Shown here piece after piece: positions 51,313 to 61,701 of a stretch of 64,000 bases of DNA; the first letter of the stretch is position 1; each line of letters starts with the position of its first letter. A model generated the notes under the pieces. It ran no database searches, had not been told where the DNA came from, and saw only the letters and a list, made by a program, of their open reading frames with translations. This DNA comes from Bradyrhizobium sp. cir1 (GTDB lineage: Bacteria; Pseudomonadota; Alphaproteobacteria; Rhizobiales; Xanthobacteraceae), in contig NZ_JACIHE010000007.1 in assembly GCF_014198245.1 (NCBI RefSeq), forward strand, positions 1-64,000, in the 5' to 3' direction. Both the position numbers and the translations under genes were made by a program.

Positions 51313-53554
51313 CACAGCCCCTCGTGCGGCGGCCTCTGAGCTGCTTGGTGGGCCTTGTGGACAAGTCGATCTCGGCAGCCAGCCTGCGCTTTCTCGCAAG
51401 CTCACCCTGCATGTGCTCCGGGCATTCAATTTGAGGGATAGACAACAAACAGTCGGCTGCTGTGAGAAGAATGTCACCAAAGAAGCTTTTGTTAGGTCTT
51501 GCGATCTTCTCCGAGCGGGCGCGGCCGAGAAGAGCTTCGATCACGCTGGTTGCCGATTGGCGCCGACGTGACAGCTTGTTTCCAGCGGCTGGTTGCTTCC
51601 ACACGCGTACACTCACATCGACGCTCCAGAATTCATCAAGAAGCCAGCTCCTTTAGGAAGATGTTTTGAATGGCATTCGCGATCGAAACGTTTGGACTCC
51701 CGACCGGGCGAGCAGTGATCAAGCTAGAGGATCTTTAGAGGTCCAGACCCCGCAAACGCAATAGTTGAGTATTTCAATCTACTATCGTCTCTTGGCATCC
51801 TCTTCTATTGCGAAGCCTATCTTTCCATCGCTTAACCCAAATGGTCTCTGATCAGGCTCACCGAAAACGCGCTGCCTGATTGCAGCGGCTTCAATCGGCA
51901 GCGCCGGCTCGAAGCGAACGACATCAATTGATGCGTTCGAGAACACACGACAGATTTGGCGCGACATTGTTGATCAACCGCTTGCTGCCCCGTTGCAAAG
52001 CGACATCCGATCAATAAGGCCGCGCCAAGCCAACCATCTAATAATGCGGTGAAACATTCCAGATTCTCGATGCGTCGTTAAGGCAACGCTTCGAAGCTGA
52101 ACTCTCTTCTGCACCACCCGTGGCGCCTGCTGCATTCGAGGATGCTACGGACCTTCGGTTGATTATCTTGCAGGTGCCGCATCGTCCTCGCCTTTTTATC
52201 GGTATGATGACCGAGCGCGACTTTGCAAGAATGCCCGTCGTCACGGCTCCTTCTCGTGAACGCGCCGATACGTGCACGGATTCAGTTACCTTTGGACATA
52301 GGCCACCTCAGAGCGTCAACAATCGCCCGCATCAACGTTCACGAAATCACGCAGTTGGGCATTGGAGCGCGTCATTTACCGGCACATGAGGTGGGACGCG
52401 CCTCTCGTGATGAATCGCGGGCTATCAGCTTCAACAATGCCAGATCGAATCGCCTGCCCAGCGTCGAGGTCTGCGGCCATCATCGGCGAGTGAGATCACG
52501 GATGACACGCTCCGCGCCAGCTTGGTGGCCGACCGCAGCCCCGGCGTTCTGACCTAAGCCGTCACCGGCCTGCTGCCGTCCTGCCACTAGCAACAGGGGT
52601 GCAACCCGCGAGCGCCAAGAGCCGCTTCCTTCGGGCATCGCAGCGGCCAACGGCCGCTTTGGATCGACCCAGGAAGACTAATGATAGTCTAATTTTCATG
52701 CATCGGGTGCGGCACCACTATTCAGTGGTTCAGGAGCAGGCCTCCGCCGCTTTGAATAGCTCAGGCCTTTTTAGCTGTACGCGTTGCACCCCGTCCATCC
52801 CTGGTCTGGGATCCATCGCTACTTTGACTGGAATCGCGTCGGGCCCGGAGGATGCGAAGGAGGAGCCGATACGACCGACTGCGCAGATCGCTCTAGGTCC
52901 TAATGTTCGGCTGCGCCTGCAGGCCACACCACAAGGCTATCGCCGCGATACGGTTGTTAGGCGCGACCAACCTTGTGGTGCACGTGTGGCGCATTGGCTG
53001 CAAGCGTCAACTCCCCATTTTGTCTTTCCGAGCTGAGGCGCCCGTGCGCCGGTTCGTCGTCGCCGCGGCTTTCATGCGAGCCGAATCGTTCGTGGCTTTG
53101 CCAAGTCTGGTCGGCAATCCAACGTCCCGCGGCCGCGCAGCCCCCTTGATATTGTGAGTTTAGGCTATTCCGCGCGTGTTGCGGATGCCTGGATCGAAGT
53201 AGCATCGCGCGGGTCTTGTTGGCGACCAGCGCCCGGCGGGCCCACGCGAATCCTCGCGCCCATCAGCAATCCCAACAGAGCACAATGAGCTCCACGCCAC
53301 GCCGGCGCGGTCACGAGCCCGATGGCCGCGACCAGATTGGCTGTTCGGACCAGAGCTAGCGTCTCGAGTAACGTTTCAAGGACATCGACTCGCAGGCGAT
53401 GCAAGCTGGCCTCGGCAGACTTCCTCACGCAGCTCTGGCTCAAAATCTGGAAGAGAAAACGGAGCTGGATCCCGGTCAGTCCCACGTATGCCCTCAACAT
53501 ACCGACCCGTTCGAGAACCAGATCCAATTCAGTTTATAGACATTCGCGCGCGCC
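51313..53554. other. 2.2 kb decayed stretch
   Basis: No intact gene recognised. A 61-codon minus frame at 51782-51967 (MSRQICRVFSNASIDVVRFE) and a minus frame at 53165-53527 with hydrophobic stretches (LVAAIGLVTAPAW) have some coding character but no family. The 5' end must contain the promoter of the ABC operon; none is visible. Confidence 0.35.
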
Positions 53555-53626
53555 TCAGTTGCTGATCCTTATCGGATCAACTTTGTCCGAATGATATCGA
53601 CAAAGGCTACCAAAAGGGAGACGGGA

Positions 53627-54533
53627 ATGGACCCATTTGACAACGTCAACCCATGCGCGGCTCAGATGAATTACGTCGAGCCGCGACAGCAAGAGACAGC
53701 GCAAGCAGACTTTGATCAGCGGCTTAGAGAACCCCAGCCAATCCTCCCAACATCAGCTTCACCCGGGGCTGGATCGACCCGGACTGCAACGGATGGCAAT
53801 AAGAGAGCGCAGGCTATCCAGGAGAACGAACGGTGCGCAGCTGCATCCTTTGTGAGAACGCGCGCTCAGCTTGCCGCAACGCTGACCTGCGCGAATATTG
53901 CGGAACTCAGAAGAGACTCGAACTCGCTGCGCAAAGATCAGCCCAATGGTCAAGAGCGACTGGGCCGTCAGCCGACGGCGTCGATAGTGGCCGCCTCTAC
54001 GACGACGTAGTGGCATCTTCGTACGCAGAGCTGCAGCGCTTTCAAGACCACGCCAGCCGTTGCAAGCCACATGGGTTGGACCGTCAAAGCGCGATGGCCC
54101 ATTTGCGTTCCATGGCGGCTTTGCGTTACGACGCCGCCCCCTGGAATATCTGGGGAGGCCAACGACTTGATCTGGGTCGCGCAGCGGCAGAACACATGAG
54201 AGGCGATACCAGTTCTTCGCCTTTTGTATCATTGTCCGAGGAGGCCTCACAACTGCTCCTTTCGCCGGACGACGACAACGAGTATAGCGCCAAAGCAATC
54301 GCGGAAACGCGAATGAGCTGCACAGCTGCACGGTGCCGAGGGTCACCACTTGGACGGCCGAAGAGATCGTCAGTATTCTTGAGGACGGGACTGAGAATGA
54401 TGAACCCAATCTGGCATGGGTGAGCGATACCCCAACTGAGGAGCGCGAGGTACTGTTTCTGGGCGGGAATCTAGCTGACTACCGGACCGCTAGCGCATCG
54501 AATCCATACAGAAAGTCAGGGACAAAAGGCTGA
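53627..54533 (+). pseudogene. decayed effector gene, copy 1
   Basis: Begins MDPFDNVNPCAAQMNYVEP behind AAAAGGGAG, but the reading continues in three different frames: ~53627-53900, ~53905-54330 (RLYDDVVASSYAELQRFQDH, SSPFVSLSEEASQLLL) and ~54333-54533 (TTWTAEEIVSILEDG, LFLGGNLADYRTAS, NPYRKS). The same three blocks occur in the copy at 58.7-59.65 kb. A degenerate TCAG-TTGCTG motif ~72 bp upstream may be the remains of its tts box. The N-terminus is like that of the neighbouring 732-aa effector candidate. No named family assigned. Confidence 0.7.
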
Positions 54534-54763
54534 GGGTAGAGGCTCCGCATTTGTCTTTTCCGATGCTCGGAAAAATCGAAAGCAGCGTTCGCTGCCATCT
54601 ATAACACTGCGGTCCGACTGGCCAGCGGGGGCTGGCCGCGTACTGCACTTGGACAATCAGAGTTTCAGCCGAAAGCTGTACCGTCTTTAAATTCGCCGCA
54701 CGTGTCGTCAGGTTGGAAAAGGCACTTGCCCGCCATCATTCATTCTATCTTTCCGCCCGGCCA

Positions 54764-54790
54764 CGTCAGGTTTTGGAAAGCTAACGTGAG
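54764..54790 (+). promoter_or_regulatory. tts box of the 732-aa effector candidate
   Basis: CGTCAGGTTTTGGAAAGCTAAC keeps TCAG-N7-AAAGCT exactly, written here as its halves CGTCAG and GGAAAGCTAAC. A second partial match (TCGTCAGGTTGGAAAA) lies 60 bp upstream, as if the site were duplicated. Confidence 0.8.
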
Positions 54791-54811
54791 TAGCGAAAGA
54801 ACGAGGAAGCG

Positions 54812-57013
54812 ATGCCAGTGGACTGCACCATGGACCGATACAACGCGATCAACCCAGCCGATAAAGATTCCGCTGCGTCAGATACCACCGTGGAGCAGCC
54901 ACAACAACCGCAAGCGGTGTTTGAGCAACACTTGGGAGAGGTGCGACAGCTCGGCCCGATATATTCCCATAGCGATCTTTATGACATCACTGAAGAAGAC
55001 GATCGCCTCATCCAAGCAGCGTCTGGTGCTGCCCTTGACCGAGGGCCACCGCCGAATGCGACCACCATCGAAATTTACGACCGTCGGCTTCGCAAATTGG
55101 CTGAGGCGCTGAAGCAGTCTGGTCAGTCGATTGCTGAGCTCGATGACGATACGTTGCTCGACCGCTCCAAGAAGCTACTGCCAAAAGACAAGGTCATCGC
55201 CCCTGCATTGTCAATGGTTAGTAGGTACCGCGAGCCCAGCGACGCCGCTCCGGCCCCCACAACACATTATCGTCCGTCCAAGGAAGACGCGAGCCTCATC
55301 AGAAAGGCCACCGAGGCAGGCTTTGGTCGAGCACTCGATGCAAAAACCGCCGCAAATTATGCTAGCAGTCTTCGGAAGCTAGCGGCAGCACTGAGACCTT
55401 TGTCGGTTGCTAAGCTCAGTCACAAAGCGCTGCTCGGCCATGCCGACGCTTTGTTTCCGAAGGACAAGAAACTCATCTACTCGTTGAACAGGCTGAGTGA
55501 CTACCGCCGGATCGCCGGGCAGGACAATTCGGGGGCTGACGGAGGCAACTCGCGCCAGCCAATACAGCCGGACGCCGATTTGCCCGTGCAGCTTTTCGAT
55601 CATGAGCAGCCTTTGGGGAACGCTGCGGACCAAGGCGGCTCATTGCCGGCCCACGGTTTCAATGCTACCCAGGTTTGGGAGGGAACGGGTTTAACCCCTC
55701 ATTCTCCCGTGCAACGTGTCGCCCAGGATGTGCTTTTCGACGCTGTGCGCCGAAGCGAAGTGCCTCCACGTGCCAGCTTCGATGCGCCGATACTTTGGCG
55801 GGGAATGCGTGCCGCCGCCCCCTCGCCCGTGCAGAGTTTTGCTCAGGAAGCGCTTTTCGATGCCGCGGATCGCGAGGGCCTGCTGCCAGCGACATCCTTC
55901 GATGCACCAGTGCTTTGGCCAACCACGCGTTCAGTCACCCACTCGCCCGTGCAAAGTGTCGCCCAGGAAGAGCTTTTCGATGCCGCGGATCGAGACGGGT
56001 CTGCGCCTGCTGTCGATCTGGATACATCCAAGTTATGGACGGCAATGGGGTCGCCCCCCCATGCCGTGATCTGGCAGCCCAGCTCACGGTCGCAGAATCC
56101 CGCCTCTGAAGAAGACTTTGGGAGGATGATGCATCAAGATGGTGCGACCCCGGCAACACATGATACGATGTCCGCCGCAGCCGGCGAGAGCTTTGATGCC
56201 TCTTTGGCCGTTCCCGAGGATTTCTCCCATGGCACCCAGGCCGCGCCGGATATGATGCGCTCCAGGCTCAGCCGCTGGGGTCTGTTGCCGGATGCAGCAC
56301 AGCGGGTAAAGACCTACGACATTCACGGTGAACGCTATACGGCCGTGCTAGGACCGCGTGGGCGCAATGATGTTCAGCTCATCCATCTGCGGTCTCCTGC
56401 TATCGGCGATACGTTTGATGTTTCGTTCGCCGTGCCCAAGGATTTTTCGCATGGCACCCAGTTGGCCCCCGAAATGTTGCTTTCCACGTTGGGCAAGTGG
56501 GACTTCTTGCCTAATGGAGAACATCCGGTCATGAACTATGAGATTGGCGGCGATCGCTACACGGCCGTGTTGGGACCGAGAGGATCCAACGACGTTCAAC
56601 TCATTCATCACCCAAGGCTCGCTTTGCCGGGTGAAGCTGCGCTTGTAACGCCGACGGCTCCCCCGCATGCCTACGGCGGCCTTGCACCTGGGTTTAGTCC
56701 GCTCTCCTCGTTCGAATTGCGAAAGGACGCTCCTTTGGCGCTGGCGCCAAACATTCCACTGCCGTCTGCCGCACCGGGATCGGGCCATCAGCCGTCCCCG
56801 CAAGTGCCTGAACTCGGAGAGTTGTTCGGCGACGACTGGAGGCACGGCCCCCAAGAGGCTTCGCCTGTCGTGATCGACATGCTCCAAAACCTGGGCCTTC
56901 TGCCGAGCCAGGAGGTCCCAATGACCCGTTTTCTGATCCACAGTCAGCCCTACACGGCCGAAAGCCTACCCGGTGGCCGCGTTCTTCTCTTCCATCGGCC
57001 GCAATTTGGCTGA
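54812..57013 (+). CDS. large repeat-built candidate type III effector, 733 aa
   Basis: Start ATG 54812 has AGGAAG; Met7 (54830, MDRYNAINPADKD) is an alternative that fits the tts-box distance and the paralogous N-termini better. Three repeat classes: (1) two ~78-residue helical repeats at ~65-240 (DDRLIQAAS…YDRRLRKLAEAL…LLPKDK and DASLIRKAT…YASSLRKLAAAL…LFPKDK); (2) four ~38-residue repeats at ~265-425 built on SPVQ-xxAQE-LFDAADR and SFDAP-LW; (3) three C-terminal ~65-residue modules with FSHGTQ-AP, GLLP and YTAVLGPRG. No signal peptide. Class 3 is shared with the 31.4-kb gene. Function unknown; TtsI control supports secretion. Confidence 0.8.
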   Translation: MPVDCTMDRYNAINPADKDSAASDTTVEQPQQPQAVFEQHLGEVRQLGPIYSHSDLYDITEEDDRLIQAASGAALDRGPPPNATTIEIYDRRLRKLAEALKQSGQSIAELDDDTLLDRSKKLLPKDKVIAPALSMVSRYREPSDAAPAPTTHYRPSKEDASLIRKATEAGFGRALDAKTAANYASSLRKLAAALRPLSVAKLSHKALLGHADALFPKDKKLIYSLNRLSDYRRIAGQDNSGADGGNSRQPIQPDADLPVQLFDHEQPLGNAADQGGSLPAHGFNATQVWEGTGLTPHSPVQRVAQDVLFDAVRRSEVPPRASFDAPILWRGMRAAAPSPVQSFAQEALFDAADREGLLPATSFDAPVLWPTTRSVTHSPVQSVAQEELFDAADRDGSAPAVDLDTSKLWTAMGSPPHAVIWQPSSRSQNPASEEDFGRMMHQDGATPATHDTMSAAAGESFDASLAVPEDFSHGTQAAPDMMRSRLSRWGLLPDAAQRVKTYDIHGERYTAVLGPRGRNDVQLIHLRSPAIGDTFDVSFAVPKDFSHGTQLAPEMLLSTLGKWDFLPNGEHPVMNYEIGGDRYTAVLGPRGSNDVQLIHHPRLALPGEAALVTPTAPPHAYGGLAPGFSPLSSFELRKDAPLALAPNIPLPSAAPGSGHQPSPQVPELGELFGDDWRHGPQEASPVVIDMLQNLGLLPSQEVPMTRFLIHSQPYTAESLPGGRVLLFHRPQFG

Positions 57014-57550
57014 ACGAGGTGCTCGTCGGCACCTCGGGCAGCTGCTCAAGCTCCCGAAACCACGTCGGATCGTTTGCTTTCAGAGAAATTAGAATTGCGT
57101 CCGAAAGATAGTTTAAGCGGCGAGCAAACCCCACAGCGGCGAGGCCCAGCATGATCTAAAGCGGGATGGTTCAATCACGTTGTGGCCGCATTCGGCAGCA
57201 CGGAAGTTTCCGGTGAAAGGACCCCAAAAGACGCGGGATGCAAGATACGTACCTTGGCGAGCCAATCTGGAGCGTTCAACTGAGAGGCCTTGGCTCCAAC
57301 CCATACACGATAGCCTGAACCGCCGATCTTCCAATCACTGAGATCGAATCGAGATCGACGGCCCTCATAAGTTACCTTGATCGAACTGCAGCAAGGTCGT
57401 GCAACTCGATGCCTCCCCCGACGAAAAGACGGCCAGAAACACTCTGGCCGTTCCTGACGTTCGAAACGATCCGTATCATGGCTTGCGAAGATGTCCACAC
57501 GATTAAAGGATCAAGTCTTCGAAGCGCATCCCCCTGCCCTGTGCTCTTCG
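57014..57550. other. no convincing gene
   Basis: About 540 bp. A minus frame of ~107 codons (57175-57498; SRFDLSDWKIGGSGYRVWVG) has weak coding flavour, no family and no ribosome-binding site. Confidence 0.3.
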
Positions 57551-57991
57551 TTACCAGATGAACTTTGCGCCATCCGGCAGTTCGCAGACGAATTCGCCCT
57601 GGTTCACGAGTTCGGTGGTCCCGACGACAAGCTTCGAGGCTCGCACCGTCAGCTTGCCTTCGCGGCTGAGGCTATGGCGGATGTACTCGGTCACGGCATG
57701 TCCGGAGCTGTCGACCGTTTGGTGCGCATTGGCGAAGCTGATGCCGTTCTGGGCGGTCACCCTGAAGGCATTGATGACCAGACCGGCCTGCGTCGCCGAC
57801 GCAGGCTTGCCAGCCTCCGCGGTGGTACAGCGGCTCATGTCCAGTATGAGCTTCACATTCTTCCCGGCCTGCAGGGCATTGAGCACTTCGGTGTAATTCG
57901 GCGAGGGCTCATCGGCTCTCGCCAGAGCGCTCCCGCTCGCGGCCGAAAGCAAGGACAACAGGATCGTCAGTCCTATGCCAGTAAACTTCAT
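57551..57991 (-). CDS. virK: VirK-family secreted protein
   Basis: 146 aa from ATG 57991, which follows GGGAGAAG. Signal peptide MKFTGIGLTILLSLLSAASG. The mature domain matches the VirK family: NYTEVLNALQAGKNVKLILD, SRCTTAEAGKPASATQAG, NAFRVTAQNGISFANAHQTV and FVCELPDGAKFIW, with two cysteines likely bridged. VirK is a VirG-controlled gene in Agrobacterium of unclear function; homologues recur beside rhizobial secretion loci. No vir box was identified here. Periplasmic. Confidence 0.85.
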   Translation of the reverse strand: MKFTGIGLTILLSLLSAASGSALARADEPSPNYTEVLNALQAGKNVKLILDMSRCTTAEAGKPASATQAGLVINAFRVTAQNGISFANAHQTVDSSGHAVTEYIRHSLSREGKLTVRASKLVVGTTELVNQGEFVCELPDGAKFIW

Positions 57992-58633
57992 ATGCTCTTC
58001 TCCCTCGATAAGTGCCACAGATCTCGTTTTTCAAGACGTCGCGCTCGCAAACCGTTTGGCTGATTCCACACATCAAGCGCGCTCGCGCCTGCGACAAAAA
58101 CATCCTGTCGCAACCAAGCGCAAGTAGTTGTGATGGCTATTCCGACATCACGACCTCGTATGTCAGGTTTGCGGAAGTGGCTTAGCCTCGCGCGACGTCG
58201 ACTAGAACGATCTGATCGAGCGTCGGCCGCTTGGAAAACACAAAACGGCAACCGGTCGCGCTCCTCCATTGCAGGCCCAACGACCGAAAGCATGCAATTC
58301 TCACATCTGCATAAAGTAGACGATCTACGAAAGAACACTTCGACCAGCCGCATGCGCCAGCTTGTCCATCTTGATAGCTGTGCAAGGACTGTCTGCCCTA
58401 GACGACGTGTCCGCAATGAGGTGGCGGAGCGAACCTGACGCGGCGGTCGGATCAAGCTCAGTCAAGGCACCCGATCTCGGCCTAGTCGAAACAGCAATAC
58501 CAGAAGGCACAAGGCGGCACCGACTTTTGATCCGTCGCTTTGCGCGGCTTGCGTCCAGCTGACCGCTCGCCTCACTGACTGAATCCATTCGGCATCTCTC
58601 AAAGGCTAAAGCTAAATGGCTTCCTTCCTGGTC
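57992..58633. other. no gene seen
   Basis: About 640 bp between the virK start and the next tts box. No convincing frame or motif. Confidence 0.3.
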
Positions 58634-58659
58634 CGTCAGCTTCTCGAAAGCTGCACCTG
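58634..58659 (+). promoter_or_regulatory. near-perfect tts box
   Basis: CCGTCAGCTTCTCGAAAGCT is the best match to the tts-box core in the window, with TCAG and AAAGCT at exact spacing. It lies 44 bp before the ATG of the decayed effector copy 2. Confidence 0.92.
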
Positions 58660-58703
58660 CAACAATCTACGCCGACAGCCGGCACTCGAAGGGAGAGAGA
58701 TAT

Positions 58704-59650
58704 ATGAATGTTGATCCACGGAACGCCGCAGACGCTCTCTTTCAGGTTCACGACGCGCTGCAGCACGCGCACAGCGTCGACTGGCAACCGGACGAGCTTA
58801 GCGCCCAGACCGGCGCACCGGCACACAGTAAGAAAGCTTTGAGCAGCAGCTGAATGACTTGGATCTAGACGACTTAGATTCGGTCTACCCGACCTCGGAT
58901 TCAGTCTCGTTAGCGGCAAATTCCGCGACTGCCACGTCCTCGTCTGCGCCAAACGAGGTGGCCCCGGAAACCAGTCGCTATCCAGCCTCATCATTTGTCA
59001 GCGCGCGCGCTCTGCCGCGACACTGACAGGTGCCACTCTTGAAGCGCTTCGGAACGAGCTCGACCTCGCCGAGCAGCACATTGGTCATCGGCGACCGCAG
59101 CTCCCGTCGATCGGGACCGCCTATTCGACGAGGTAGTGGGTCGTCATATGTCACACTGCGGCGTTTTCGGAATCAGGACAATGATTGCAAGCCGCGCATG
59201 GAAGAAAACACGAGCGCGATATCGCATGTCCGCAACACGGCTCGGGATCATTCTTCCGTTGGAGATCCTCTGGAGCAGTATCCTATGGACGCCAAGCTGG
59301 CTGACATATGCGCGGCAAGACAACAGCATCACCCTTCGTATCGTTGGTCGAGGATCCGGCAAAACTCGCCGTTTCTCGCGATCCTTGGGCGAGAGCGATC
59401 GCCAACAATGCGGACGCTCTGCACACCCCTACCGAAGCCAACTGTCTGGACCCCCGACGACGTGCTGAGTAGCATTGGGCTTGGAATGAATGCCGAAGAT
59501 CAGGACAACATCGATGGGGACGTCGATTCGATGTGCTCACTGGGCAGAACGCCAACCCGAGAAACCGAATGCCTGTTCCTGGGCGGCAATTTGGAAAGCT
59601 ACCGGACCGCAAGCGAAGCAAATCCCTACAAGCGCGAGAGTAATGAGTAG
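58704..59650 (+). pseudogene. decayed effector gene, copy 2
   Basis: Starts MNVDPRNAADALFQVHDALQ behind GGGAGAGAGA with an intact tts box, but stops at 58851. Coding continues in other frames: LDLDDLDSVYPTSD (58.86 kb), ATLTGATLEALRNELDLAEQ (59.0 kb), YPMDAKLADICAARQQ, then SPFVSLVEDPAKLAVSRDPW (59.33 kb) and the tail VWTPDDVLSSIGL, LFLGGNLESYRTAS, NPYKRES ending at 59650. At least four frameshifts. Paralogous to copy 1 at 53.6 kb by the SPFVSL, LFLGGNL-YRTAS and NPY blocks. The intact promoter means that truncated peptides could still be expressed. Confidence 0.7.
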
Positions 59651-60119
59651 ATGGTCTGTCGACTGCGCCATTTGACAGGTTCGTTGGCGTTCAAGTACCA
59701 AAACACCCCCCAAGGAAGAACTGGAAAACGGCGCACCAGCTCCGCCTCACGCACAACAGCTTGAGCATATTGGCGGCGTGATCGATGGTCCGATCAATTC
59801 GCCGATCGAGCGGTACAGCGGTTGAGGGCTGCGACGGAAGATGCACCCCCGACGGTTAGGAGGACGCCGGACCATCCTCTCTCCCCTGCCCGCTCGTTAA
59901 AGCATTCTGGCATTGGATGCGTTGTGACATCGCCCGGCATCAATTTGTTAGCCGCCCCCACGGTTGGCCGGCGGCTTTGGTGAGGTAACCCGCTGAACGC
60001 TCCCCGCCTTAGCTAGCTCGGCCTGACATTAACCGCGCGGTCAACCAACAGGTCTTTCGGCCGCAATCGTATCAGGTATTCACTCGTCAGCAGCAAGCGG
60101 CGTTGTTGCAGTACGGCCG
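59651..60119. other. no gene seen
   Basis: About 470 bp between the decayed effector and the nod box; no convincing frame. Confidence 0.3.
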
Positions 60120-60166
60120 ATCCGCCACCTGGATGCGTTCCATCAAAACAATCGATTTTGCCGAGC
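60120..60166 (+). promoter_or_regulatory. nod box (NodD binding site)
   Basis: A 47-bp match to the nod-box layout: ATCC at 60120, GATG at 60132, then ATCAAAACAATCGATTTTG at 60142-60160, the most conserved part, followed by CC-A-C. It points toward ttsI 1.5 kb downstream with no other clear gene between. NodD with plant flavonoid would activate from here. Confidence 0.9.
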
Positions 60167-61281
60167 ACGGCTAAAAGCCCCATAGTCGATCGCAATGTAT
60201 GGAGCCCGCATTCAAGATGACGTCTGGCAATCGATTCTCTCCTCGGTCCCTTGCTGAACAACTTGGCTCGCGCGATCGGCCGTCTGCATCTCGGACGTTA
60301 GCTCCTGTCGTCACGTGGACCCATCCCGCGCCTTGCCACGGTCTTCCCGCTAAATTGCCACGTATGAGGCGGATCGGATCGCCCGATCGTGGAGTCATGG
60401 CTTACCCAAAGCTTGGTAAGAACGACTGCCTTTTCGGGCATTTCAAAGGGTTTCTGGCGCCACGTTCAATTGGACGGAAAAATGCTCACGACGTTGGACA
60501 GAGCGAGACCGACCGTCACGCGCAGGTCGACGGCGTGGCCGAACTGTGTCGCCGTTGCCTCACAACGATTCCGAGTTTGAGGGCACCGCTACAAGGAGCC
60601 TTTAAAGGCACTTGAATCGCACCCAGCGTCAGATTGTAGGATTTCCGACAGTCTCGCGACAGAATCCGCTCGCGTGAACTCTTCCTGACAGGTAGCAATG
60701 CGAACGTCTCAAAACCTCAATGCTCAGCCGATCCGCCTCGTCGCACTACTCGACTGCTCCCCTTCAGAGTTTGCGATCTGCTCTGTAAGCGCAGGACGCA
60801 GCGCCCTCCCCGCAGCCAGACCAGGATCCAGCGCGCGAGAACAACGCGGGCAATCGCTATTTCGCCTGTGCCGACCACAGGCCGAGTCCAAGCTCGAGAT
60901 TAGATCATTCTTGCGCCGTTCACCCTGTCTGACGAAAGGGAGGCGGCGTAACCACCTTAGACAATGCGCGACAGCAACGCCGGACTCAATTTGTCGTTCG
61001 TTGGCAGCATTCGCTCGACTGCGGCGGAGAACATCTCCGGAGCGACCGAACTTCGGGACAGTTGACGTCTTGCTCGGCTATCACCGGCCATCGAGAGGAT
61101 GTCTATCCCGCCAATAGGCGTGTTTCGTCGCGCATCTTGGCCTTTTCCAGCCATTGGCCGATGCATAGTGCGTGAAGTGTCTTCAAACGCGGAAAACTTG
61201 CGATGTCGTGACTTGACGACACTACGGGCTCAACAGCCTTGCAGGACTGACCGCGGTCAAGGCGAACTTGGGGAGTTTCCA
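60167..61281. other. long presumed leader between nod box and ttsI
   Basis: About 1.1 kb without a recognisable gene. If the nod box drives ttsI, this is transcribed as an untranslated leader. The open frames have no ribosome-binding site or domain. Confidence 0.4.
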
Positions 61282-61662
61282 ATGTCGGTTTCGCAAGTCT
61301 GTTCGGCGGCAAATACAGCCGCTCTCGCCTGCGCTTTCGTTTCGTTCGGGTGGTTTGGCACGATCGCTACTGCAGGCGCTCGTGTAGTGCATGCAAGCAT
61401 GGCTATGCTCGGCCTACAGATGCATCAGCGCGCGGCCAGGACTCTCAGCTTCGTGAGAGATTGCAGGGCTCTTGCCGGCGTAAGGGAGATTTTGAGCCGC
61501 GCCCCCCCGCGCAGGCGATCCGCCGCAGGCCGCCAATCCGATGACGATGGACGCGCAGACATGGGTCGCCTGCCAACAACGTCTTGCGTGTCGTTTACGG
61601 CTTTTCGAATTCACGCCAAAGCGGCAGCCTCTTGGTTCCGCCGAATCTCATGGTCAGCGTGA
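61282..61662 (+). CDS. possible small membrane protein upstream of ttsI
   Basis: The ATG at 61282 follows a strong GGGGAG. The product starts MSVSQVCSAANTAALACAFV, continues SFGWFGTIATAGARVV as a likely membrane helix, then becomes basic and low-complexity after ~75 residues, as if the true gene ended earlier. No family. It lies just before ttsI in the same direction. Confidence 0.3.
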   Translation: MSVSQVCSAANTAALACAFVSFGWFGTIATAGARVVHASMAMLGLQMHQRAARTLSFVRDCRALAGVREILSRAPPRRRSAAGRQSDDDGRADMGRLPTTSCVSFTAFRIHAKAAASWFRRISWSA

Positions 61663-61701
61663 CACGCTCAAGTCCTGCCGAGGATGGACGAGAGGCGATG
61701 A

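Noticed and set aside
52090..52115. A tts-box-like TTCAGCTTCGAAGCG on the minus strand
   Set aside because: The spacing between TCAG and AAGC is two bases too short and no credible gene lies behind it.
61447..61470. A TCAGCTTCGTGAGAG motif upstream of ttsI resembling a tts box
   Set aside because: The right half is wrong; probably chance. Self-activation by TtsI cannot be argued from it.
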